A stretch of DNA of 5,008 bases from Acidobacteriota bacterium (GTDB taxonomy: Bacteria; Acidobacteriota; Vicinamibacteria; Vicinamibacterales; UBA823): assembly GCA_003509065.1 (NCBI GenBank), contig DODG01000416.1, positions 1 to 5,008 on the forward strand, written 5' to 3'. Of the stretch, positions 1-5,008 are shown piece after piece. Position numbers and translations under genes: made by a program. The number at the start of each line of letters is the position of its first letter. Within the stretch, counting starts at the first letter, position 1. A model generated the notes under the pieces. That model did not search any database, was not told the origin of the DNA, and saw nothing but the letters and a program-made list of their open reading frames with translations.

Positions 1-875
1 CTTGGATCCGACAACATCCACCAAAGGGAATCGTCACTCGGCCGATTTATTGCAGTAATCTTTCCGACAAGATCAAAGTCCAATAAAAAACGCCAAATTG
101 CAGCATGAGCGACCTCGGTAGCAGAAACCTGCTCAACTACTTCGAGAGTCCCCATATCAGAGTCACCCTGACGACGCATCCGATAAGAGACGTATCCTGT
201 TTGCTCACCGGCCTCTTCGCAAACAGCAAAAAACAAGGGACTCGCGCCTTGACGCACTCGCTCTTCATCAAATAATTGATAGCGCCAGCGACCGCTAGTG
301 CGGTTCACAGATCCAGTCGTCTGACGGTGCATTCGCTCATATATACCCGGCAATACGACCTCAGCCTCATCAGCACCTATAAAAGAAACCTTTATGTCTG
401 CATTATTCGCGTTGGCCGCAGGAAAGTGAGAAAACTCTCCAAAGCTTGGATCAATTTCCCAATCGTAAGAATTGATCGAAAGCCCATAGTCAAATCGACC
501 ATACAAATGTGATTGGGATGCCCAGAGCCCGCTAATAACATCACCGCGTTCACGGGCAGCATCATGGATGTAAGTCATCATGTTCGAAAACGCGCCCTGC
601 CGTCGGTGAGTCACCGACGTGGTCATGTAAGCAACGCCAGCCATCGGAACCGGTTCTCCGCCTGGGACAGTCAGCCAGTACGAATCTGCTCCACCGGTGC
701 CAATAATGCGATTCGATTGAGTATCCACGGCTGCAACCAGCCGATCTAACTCCACGCGTTCATTTCGAAGCCGCACAATATCGTCTGGATGTACATGCTC
801 GCCAAAACCATGGCGAACCGTTTTACGCCATTCGCTGAAATTATCGTCTGTTACTGGGCGAAGTTCGATAGTCAT
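1..875 (-). CDS. Eis-like GNAT family N-acetyltransferase, C-terminus cut by window edge
   Basis: This gene encodes a probable acetyl-CoA-dependent N-acetyltransferase of the Eis type, a cytosolic family of about 400 residues that acetylates amines. The window holds the first 291 residues; the start is inside and the C-terminal part (usually an SCP2-like domain) lies beyond the left edge. Residues 80-100 match the acetyl-CoA binding region, with THRRQGAF at 89-96 in place of the common THRRRG. Residues 125-131 (YGRFDYG) match the Eis YGRFGYG segment, so Tyr125 would be the counterpart of the general-acid tyrosine (Tyr126 in Mycobacterium tuberculosis Eis). Residues 278-291 ([14 protein letters not shown]) match the conserved second-domain motif RPxDDxLxWxLxDP. 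The ATG at 873-875 has no clear Shine-Dalgarno sequence, but the protein starts directly with a GNAT-like first strand ([10 protein letters not shown]). It diverges from the SDR gene at 978. The substrate is unknown; Eis homologues act on aminoglycosides, polyamines and protein lysines, so a resistance role should not be assumed. Confidence 0.88.
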   Translation of the reverse strand, partial: MTIELRPVTDDNFSEWRKTVRHGFGEHVHPDDIVRLRNERVELDRLVAAVDTQSNRIIGTGGADSYWLTVPGGEPVPMAGVAYMTTSVTHRRQGAFSNMMTYIHDAARERGDVISGLWASQSHLYGRFDYGLSINSYDWEIDPSFGEFSHFPAANANNADIKVSFIGADEAEVVLPGIYERMHRQTTGSVNRTSGRWRYQLFDEERVRQGASPLFFAVCEEAGEQTGYVSYRMRRQGDSDMGTLEVVEQVSATEVAHAAIWRFLLDFDLVGKITAINRPSDDSLWWMLSDP

Positions 876-912
876 TTAAAAATACGAGGACAAACACTAT
901 ATCTGCCGGACA

Positions 913-925
913 ACGTATGCTACGT
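913..925. promoter_or_regulatory. Inverted repeat in divergent promoter region, possible operator
   Basis: ACGTA-TGC-TACGT is a perfect inverted repeat with 5-bp arms and a 3-bp spacer. It sits in the 102-bp gap between the divergent acetyltransferase and SDR genes. On the minus strand a -10-like TATAGT (complement of 896-901) lies just downstream, which would put the repeat near its -35 region. On the plus strand a -10-like TATGCT overlaps the repeat at 916-921. Neither promoter has a good -35 box. A regulator site is inferred from position and symmetry only. Confidence 0.3.
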
Positions 926-977
926 GTTACATCAACGATGGCAAACAGCCAAAGCAACAGTAAAAGGTACTTACCGA

Positions 978-1739
978 ATGACCGCTCTTCTGGAAGATAA
1001 AATCATACTCGTCACCGGCGCGAGCTCAGGAATCGGCCGTGAGGCAGCCATAGTGATGGCCAACCATGGCGCAAAGATCGTCGCAGCAGCAAGGCGAGAA
1101 TCCGATTTATCTAAAACTGTAAACAAGATTGAGTCGAATGGATGTACGGCAACATATGTGGTGGCGGATGTCACCGTACCCGAACAGATTGAACAGGCTG
1201 TGCAACATGCGGTAGCAAGCTTCGGTGGTCTTAATGCAGCATTCAATAACGCCGGGATTCTTGAACCTACATCACCTCTACATGAAGTCGACGAAAAAAC
1301 CTTCGACATCGTCATCAACACCAATCTAAAGGGTACGTTTCTCAGTATGAAATACGAGATCGGGTACATGCTCGAAAATGGCGGCGGGGCGATAGTAAAC
1401 GATTCCTCATATATGGGACTACGAGGAGGCACAGGACGGCAAACAGCCTACACAGCAAGCAAACATGGATTGATAGGACTCACTAAATCGGCTGCTAGAG
1501 ATTACGCACGCAAAGGTATTCGCATAAACGCCGTTTGCCCTGGTGTTATCGATACGACGATGATGCAAGGTATTGACAACAACAATCCCGATATACGAGA
1601 GAAACTCGAGCGGTGGATCCCAATGAGCAGGTACGGAAAACCGAGCGAAGTGGCAAATGTTGTATCGTTCTTATGCTCAGATGCAGCTAGCTACATAACT
1701 GGACAGGCAATTCCAATCGACGGCGGCGTCACTAGCTGA
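978..1739 (+). CDS. Classical SDR-family oxidoreductase (253 aa)
   Basis: This is a cytosolic NAD(P)-dependent dehydrogenase/reductase that interconverts an alcohol and a ketone; the substrate cannot be told from sequence. All classical SDR motifs are present: TGASSGIG at 13-20 for cofactor binding, NNAG at 90-93, and the catalytic tetrad Asn116, Ser144, Tyr158 and Lys162 (YTASK). CPG is at 187-189 and the C-terminal [11 protein letters not shown] at 240-250. Arginines at 39-40 after the second strand favour NADP(H). Length is normal for the family. An in-frame ATG at 789 would add 63 residues, but they overlap the opposite-strand acetyltransferase gene and resemble no SDR. The ATG at 978 gives the usual short lead before TGxxxGxG and has a weak AAAGG (963-967) ten bases upstream. 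It may resemble FabG, glucose dehydrogenase or sugar-alcohol dehydrogenases. The next gene converges on it after a 64-bp gap with no recognisable hairpin terminator. Confidence 0.93.
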   Translation: MTALLEDKIILVTGASSGIGREAAIVMANHGAKIVAAARRESDLSKTVNKIESNGCTATYVVADVTVPEQIEQAVQHAVASFGGLNAAFNNAGILEPTSPLHEVDEKTFDIVINTNLKGTFLSMKYEIGYMLENGGGAIVNDSSYMGLRGGTGRQTAYTASKHGLIGLTKSAARDYARKGIRINAVCPGVIDTTMMQGIDNNNPDIREKLERWIPMSRYGKPSEVANVVSFLCSDAASYITGQAIPIDGGVTS

Positions 1740-1803
1740 CACTAGCCTATGAACTCTCGAACCGCCACAATCCATCAAAATAAAGATATATAAAACAGGT
1801 GAC

Positions 1804-2733
1804 CTAGCGTGTCCACTGAGCTTTATAACTCACTGGAACTACATCATTAGGCTCGGGAGCTCGTACCGTGCCTTCTCGCCAAGATTCAACTGGAACCCAA
1901 CCAAGTAACTCCTCAGATTTCCTAACAGACAACGGACTCGTAAAACCGGGAAGGGGTTCTCTAATCTCCACTCCTGGGTGAACCGCTTCCAACGCAGTCA
2001 TTGTGGGAATCTCCAAAACAGTATCAGTGGCATTGATGAAAAATGCCTCATGACCACCAAACTCCTTCTCAATCGACAACCGGCAGGCACGCGCCGCATC
2101 ATGTCGACCGACCCAACTCCAAAATCCCATTGGATACCTGCCATCAATCGATGTCTTATCACCCGACTCCAAATGTTGCTTTGCCGTCTCAGGATCCCAT
2201 AACCCATGGAAACGCATATTCGCTATTTGCACTTTCCCAGGTCGACGACGAACGAACGCCTCGCCCATCTCTTCACCAAGCCATTTAGATTGCGAATAAG
2301 CATCTTCTACTCTAGTCGGGTGATTTTCGTCCACCGGGTAATACTCGGGCGTATAAAGTTTCGAACCCCAACCAGCACCCACCGCATTGATGGAAGAAGC
2401 CATACATATACGACCTATACCATGAACTTCAGCAGCCTCTAGAACATTCCAGTTAGCCATCATATTAATCCTAAACACCTTGTGTTCAGGATCCATGTTT
2501 GGTGCGGGGATAGCAGCCATGTGGATTACAGCGTCGGCTCCCGTCAGAGCATTCAAAACCTCACCGTAATCGGTGACATCTATACGCCAGAACTGTGCTG
2601 CATTAGAAGGAGATCCAGAACGCGGAGCAACAGCATCCGCGTTATAAACTTCATACCCATTAGCCGCAAGTTCAGCGATTATGTACTCACCTGCCCTGCC
2701 AGACCCACCAGTGACTACTACCTTTTCTACCAT
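1804..2733 (-). CDS. NAD-dependent epimerase/dehydratase-type oxidoreductase (extended SDR, 309 aa)
   Basis: This Rossmann-fold enzyme belongs to the NAD-dependent epimerase/dehydratase family, which acts on nucleotide sugars, sugar acids and related compounds. TGGSGRAG at 8-15 is the extended-SDR TGxxGxxG motif. Asp33 ends the second strand and favours NAD over NADP. ID-VTD at 51-55 and HMAA at 71-74 follow the family pattern. Ser113/Ser114 with Tyr146 and Lys150 (YSQSK) form the catalytic set. A WVGRHDAARA stretch at 207-216 matches the region that usually reads WVHVDDxARA. The C-terminal part includes a typical SEELLGWVP segment (273-281). An ATG eight codons upstream at 2757 is also in frame, but the ATG at 2733 has GGAG six bases upstream and starts at the first strand, so it is preferred. 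It is somewhat longer than uronate dehydrogenases (about 270 residues). Oxidation of a sugar or sugar acid is possible but unproven. Confidence 0.92.
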   Translation of the reverse strand: MVEKVVVTGGSGRAGEYIIAELAANGYEVYNADAVAPRSGSPSNAAQFWRIDVTDYGEVLNALTGADAVIHMAAIPAPNMDPEHKVFRINMMANWNVLEAAEVHGIGRICMASSINAVGAGWGSKLYTPEYYPVDENHPTRVEDAYSQSKWLGEEMGEAFVRRRPGKVQIANMRFHGLWDPETAKQHLESGDKTSIDGRYPMGFWSWVGRHDAARACRLSIEKEFGGHEAFFINATDTVLEIPTMTALEAVHPGVEIREPLPGFTSPLSVRKSEELLGWVPVESWREGTVRAPEPNDVVPVSYKAQWTR

Positions 2734-2739
2734 GTAATT

Positions 2740-2743
2740 CTCC
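2740..2743 (-). promoter_or_regulatory. Shine-Dalgarno site deciding the epimerase-family start
   Basis: The minus strand reads GGAG here, within CCGGAG, with six bases between it and the ATG at 2733. This is one of the two strongest ribosome-binding sites in the window. It lies inside the alternative, longer reading frame that starts at 2757, which argues for the shorter protein. Confidence 0.7.
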
Positions 2744-2782
2744 GGTCCAATCCACAAAATTAATCAATTGCATTACTAGTAT

Positions 2783-2798
2783 TATGCCGATCAGCATA
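2783..2798. promoter_or_regulatory. 16-bp near-perfect palindrome, possible operator
   Basis: TATGCCGATCAGCATA pairs at seven of eight positions; only C2788 against A2793 fails. It lies in the gap between the divergent epimerase-family gene and the second SDR gene. A -10-like TAGTAT at 2777-2782 on the plus strand directly precedes it, so a protein bound here could block transcription start of the SDR gene. It also covers the most upstream in-frame ATG (2784). The operator role is inferred from symmetry and position. Confidence 0.4.
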
Positions 2799-2834
2799 TC
2801 GTTCAATACCCTCAATAAGGCTATGATTCATCCC

Positions 2835-3575
2835 ATGACATCACTACTTGGAAAAACTGCGCTGGTAACAGGATCATCCAAAGGCATCGGCAAAGCAATT
2901 GCCATTGCATTCGGCGCAGCAGGCGCCAATGTAATCACCACTGGTCGAACGGATCGGGAAATCGAAAAAGTAACAAGCTTCATCGTAAACTCTGGAGGAA
3001 CCGCAATCGGGGTCGTTGCTGACCTCGGGATTGAATCCGATATCAGTAAGCTGGCCAAAACCGCTGAGCTAGAATTTAAACAGGTCGACATTCTAGTCAA
3101 CAACGCAGCGATTATTCATCCTCGAATAGCTGTCAAAGATTTCGATCCTAACCTATGGCGCGACGTATTGAACGTAAATCTCACCGGATCGTTTCTCATA
3201 ACTCAGAAGATAATTCCTGGGATGATCGAGCAGGGCCACGGAAAAATCATCAACATTTCCTCCATCGGCGGCAGGAAAGGTGCATTTGGACGTAGCGCTT
3301 ACCGAGTAACAAAATCAGGTTTGATTAGCTTCACCGAGTCACTCGCGGCAGAGGTGTATCAATACGGAATAAATGTGAATGCCATATGCCCGGGCGGCAC
3401 AGACACCGAAGGTTTCCGCGCAGCATTTAATACGAAAGGACGATCCGAAAATCCAACACTGATGGATCCCGCGGAAATCGCCGATGTAGCACTGTTTCTT
3501 GCGTCCGATGCCAGTTCTGCTATAACAGGAACCGCCATAGATTCGTTTGGTGGTTCAAATCCAATTTTCAGTTAA
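2835..3575 (+). CDS. Second classical SDR-family oxidoreductase (about 246 aa)
   Basis: This is a cytosolic NAD(P)-dependent alcohol/ketone oxidoreductase of the FabG or gluconate-5-dehydrogenase-like group. Counting from the ATG at 2835, TGSSKGIG is at 12-19 and the catalytic residues are Asn115, Ser143, Tyr156 and Lys160 (YRVTK). CPGG is at 185-188. Arg38 after the second strand hints at NADP(H). Two positions are unusual: NNAA (89-92) replaces the common NNAG, and the C-terminus reads TAIDSFGGSNP (232-242) where many SDRs have a xxVDGG ending. The start is uncertain: in-frame ATGs occur at 2784, 2823 and 2835. I prefer 2835 because MTSLLGKTALVTG is a typical SDR opening; AAGG at 2817-2820 is badly spaced for either later start, and the 2784 start overlaps a palindrome. 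It is only distantly similar to the SDR at 978, so it is not a recent tandem copy. Its TAA overlaps the stop of the converging flavoenzyme gene. Confidence 0.9.
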   Translation: MTSLLGKTALVTGSSKGIGKAIAIAFGAAGANVITTGRTDREIEKVTSFIVNSGGTAIGVVADLGIESDISKLAKTAELEFKQVDILVNNAAIIHPRIAVKDFDPNLWRDVLNVNLTGSFLITQKIIPGMIEQGHGKIINISSIGGRKGAFGRSAYRVTKSGLISFTESLAAEVYQYGINVNAICPGGTDTEGFRAAFNTKGRSENPTLMDPAEIADVALFLASDASSAITGTAIDSFGGSNPIFS

Positions 3576-4756
3576 GCCAAAGAACGATTTGAATAACCCT
3601 CACCCCCGAGTAACAAGTCATCCTCCGCAAATCGCTCAATCCTGAACGGACTCACATCAATCATGTCAGTTGACCCATCGATAACTAAGTCACTGATGAT
3701 CTTCCCAATACCTGGGCTTAACTTGAATCCGTGACCGCTGAATCCAGCGCCCACAAACAGACCATCCAGTGCCTGAACTTTCCCAAAGGCTGGCTGAAAA
3801 TCTGGCGAACAGTCATAGACGCCGGTGTACCCGCGCATCATCGATGCCGAATCCTGACCTGGGAATCGACGGGAGAAGCGTTCCATCAAACTCACCTGCT
3901 CATCCATTTGCGGCAACTTGGTCACCTCAACCTCTTCGTCTACCGGGCCTCTCAAAGGATCGTGTTCTCCCAACAGTGTCAAGTTCTCCGCTTCTGGTCT
4001 GTAATATGCCCTAGCAACTCGATCAGAAACGACAGGATGAATATCACCAAAATCCTGGGTTCTTTTAACGACGGCGATAGCATGGCGCACGGGAACTATA
4101 GGAAGATCAACCCCATGGTGGGCAAGTAGAGCGCTCGTTCGGAAACCAGCTTCCACGATTACAGTCCCGGCATGAATCATGCCTTCAGAAGTTTCGACAC
4201 CTGTGATTTTTTCATCAACGGATGTCAGTGCTATCACCTCCGGACCTATGCGAACTTCAACACCAAGAGAACGTGCTGCGGCTACAAAAGAATTCGCAAC
4301 GGTCGAGCCGTCCGCGTATCCTGAATTTGGCTCCCACGCCCCCGCTGCAACATCCTCAATCGATAATCGAGGCTCGATTTGACTAATTTCATCCCTTGAA
4401 ATGTAACGAGCATCAATACCAAGCCTCTGTTGCATTTTTATCACGCTATGACCATGTTCGATTTCATCTTCAGGGAACAGCACAAGAAAACCAACCTTGC
4501 GGAATCCGCTCTCGCCTACACCGACAATGTTCTCCCAATCTCCGTACATCTCTCGACCGTACATAGTGACTTTCACAAGCGATTCAAGTTGATAGTGCAT
4601 CCGAACAATCGCACTTGACCAACCAGATGCTCCAGACGCTATCGCATCTTTTTCGATCAGCACGATCTTACCTGCATTTCGTTTTGCCAAATGCCAGGCC
4701 GTCGAGGCGCCGTGAACTCCTCCCCCGACAACAACAATGTCTGCAATATCAGCCAT
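3572..4756 (-). CDS. FAD-dependent oxidoreductase, DAO family, sarcosine-oxidase-beta-like (394 aa)
   Basis: This flavoenzyme belongs to the D-amino-acid-oxidase (DAO) family, whose members oxidise C-N bonds of amines such as sarcosine, dimethylglycine, glycine or D-amino acids. The N-terminal FAD-binding fold shows VVVGGGVHGAST at 8-19 (GxGxxG) and Glu35 ending the second strand, which would bind the adenosine ribose. SGASGWSSAIVR at 41-52 is the conserved second flavin-contact region. The C-terminal FAD region contains GYTGVYDCSPD (309-319) and GLFVGAGFSGHGFKLSPGIG (332-351), very like sarcosine oxidase beta subunits. There is no signal peptide or membrane segment. An in-frame ATG at 4822 would add 22 residues, but the ATG at 4756 has TTGGAG ten bases upstream and starts just before the Rossmann strand. 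No partner subunit genes (soxA, soxD, soxG) are adjacent, so it probably works alone; the substrate is unknown. Cys316 is not at the position of the flavin-linking cysteine of monomeric sarcosine oxidase. Confidence 0.92.
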   Translation of the reverse strand: MADIADIVVVGGGVHGASTAWHLAKRNAGKIVLIEKDAIASGASGWSSAIVRMHYQLESLVKVTMYGREMYGDWENIVGVGESGFRKVGFLVLFPEDEIEHGHSVIKMQQRLGIDARYISRDEISQIEPRLSIEDVAAGAWEPNSGYADGSTVANSFVAAARSLGVEVRIGPEVIALTSVDEKITGVETSEGMIHAGTVIVEAGFRTSALLAHHGVDLPIVPVRHAIAVVKRTQDFGDIHPVVSDRVARAYYRPEAENLTLLGEHDPLRGPVDEEVEVTKLPQMDEQVSLMERFSRRFPGQDSASMMRGYTGVYDCSPDFQPAFGKVQALDGLFVGAGFSGHGFKLSPGIGKIISDLVIDGSTDMIDVSPFRIERFAEDDLLLGGEGYSNRSLA

Positions 4757-4766
4757 CAGATGACAA

Positions 4767-4770
4767 CTCC
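4767..4770 (-). promoter_or_regulatory. Shine-Dalgarno site deciding the flavoenzyme start
   Basis: The minus strand reads GGAG here, within CTTGGAG, with ten bases before the ATG at 4756. The site falls inside the longer reading frame that begins at 4822, so it supports the shorter protein. The 4822 start has no comparable site. Confidence 0.6.
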
Positions 4771-4845
4771 AAGGTTTAAAACCAATATCCAATATGGATG
4801 CTTTAATGTACTCGTAAGCCATTACTTTGGCACAATAAACAAGGC

Positions 4846-4862
4846 TAGGACATAGGTCCTAT
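4846..4862. promoter_or_regulatory. Inverted repeat upstream of the flavoenzyme gene, possible operator
   Basis: TAGGAC-ATAG-GTCCTA (4846-4861) is a perfect inverted repeat with 6-bp arms. A second, overlapping palindrome, ATAGG-T-CCTAT, occupies 4852-4862. It lies in the roughly 200-bp gap between the flavoenzyme start and the possible gene at 4957. A -10-like TAATAT follows at 4880-4885 on the plus strand, without a good -35 box. The rest of this gap holds nothing I recognise. An operator role is inferred. Confidence 0.4.
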
Positions 4863-4956
4863 CACCAACCACAGCCAAGTAATATTCATCTCAACACTCA
4901 CAATTACCCTGAAATGGCAATCCCAAACAGGTCACTAGAAAGTTAAGAATCAATCG

Positions 4957-5008
4957 ATGGTCCTAGAAAAACTCAAGAATATTCCTGACCCCACCTTCGT
5001 CCATGCCG
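4957..5008 (+). CDS. Possible N-terminus of an unidentified protein, cut by window edge
   Basis: An open frame begins at the ATG at 4957 and runs off the right edge, giving 17 residues (MVLEKLKNIPDPTFVHA). The codon choice resembles the other genes here, and a plus-strand gene would continue the alternating pattern and diverge from the flavoenzyme gene. The Shine-Dalgarno signal is weak (AGAAAG about 15 bases upstream). The fragment is too short to name. A minus-strand alternative, a gene from the right ending at a TAG at about 4964-4966, cannot be excluded. Confidence 0.35.
   Translation, partial: MVLEKLKNIPDPTFVHA

Noticed and set aside
276..749. Two adjacent plus-strand open frames of 78 codons each
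   Set aside because: They are antisense to the Eis-like coding region and their products show no recognisable motif.
789..977. Sixty-three-residue N-terminal extension of the first SDR
   Set aside because: It overlaps the start of the opposite-strand acetyltransferase gene, has no SDR similarity, and the ATG at 978 gives a normal SDR length and opening.
971..1432. Open frame of 153 codons on the minus strand
   Set aside because: It lies wholly antisense to the first SDR gene, which has complete catalytic motifs; the translation is low in complexity and resembles no family.
1797..1805. AGGT-G-ACCT palindrome at the end of the epimerase-family gene
   Set aside because: It is too short to mean anything alone and lies in a convergent gap where an operator is not expected.
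1738..1813. Imperfect inverted repeat GACACTAG / CTAGCGTGTC around the convergent gap
   Set aside because: The loop is about 58 bases, the arms are interrupted, and no T-tract follows, so it does not look like a bidirectional terminator.
1978..2763. Several plus-strand and minus-strand open frames within the epimerase-family gene
   Set aside because: They are shadows of a gene whose own frame has clear Rossmann and YxxxK motifs.
3731..4618. Plus-strand open frames inside the flavoenzyme gene
   Set aside because: They are antisense to a gene with well-conserved FAD-binding motifs at both ends and show no independent signal.
4914..4946. Ten-residue open frame (MAIPNRSLES) upstream of the possible right-edge gene
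   Set aside because: There is no ribosome-binding site and no leader-peptide or attenuator features such as codon runs or following hairpins.

Overview
The window looks like bacterial chromosomal DNA of intermediate GC content. It uses ATG starts and standard TAA, TAG and TGA stops, and genes are closely packed with gaps of about 60 to 200 bases. It holds four complete enzyme genes and one gene cut by the left edge. A possible sixth gene is cut by the right edge. I saw no tRNA, rRNA, insertion sequence, CRISPR array or integrase. The gene content (several short-chain dehydrogenase/reductase (SDR) enzymes, a D-amino-acid-oxidase-type (DAO-type) flavoenzyme and an Eis-type acetyltransferase) would suit a free-living heterotroph with many oxidoreductase paralogues. 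Marine Chloroflexota of the SAR202 type are one candidate. That is a guess from gene content, not something the sequence proves.

Layout from left to right: (1) minus strand, 1-875, an Eis-like GNAT N-acetyltransferase missing its C-terminus; (2) plus strand, 978-1739, a classical SDR; (3) minus strand, 1804-2733, an extended-SDR NAD-dependent epimerase/dehydratase-type oxidoreductase; (4) plus strand, about 2835-3575, a second classical SDR; (5) minus strand, 3572-4756, a DAO-family FAD-dependent oxidoreductase; (6) plus strand, from 4957, a possible start of another gene. Strand alternates at every step, so no two neighbours form a co-directional operon. Genes meet head-to-head at about 876-977, 2734-2834 and 4757-4956, and tail-to-tail at 1740-1803 and 3572-3575. 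At the second tail-to-tail junction the two stop codons share a TTAA.

Three of the four complete genes encode Rossmann-fold dehydrogenases with intact catalytic residues, and the fourth encodes a flavin oxidase or dehydrogenase. Together they could oxidise a small polar compound such as an alcohol, sugar, sugar acid or N-methylated amine. The sequence does not identify a substrate, and no transporter or regulator gene lies inside the window. Each head-to-head gap contains a short inverted repeat that could be an operator, but the three repeats do not share an obvious consensus. I found no convincing evidence for a wholly new system. The most unusual features are the strict strand alternation and the operator-like palindromes.
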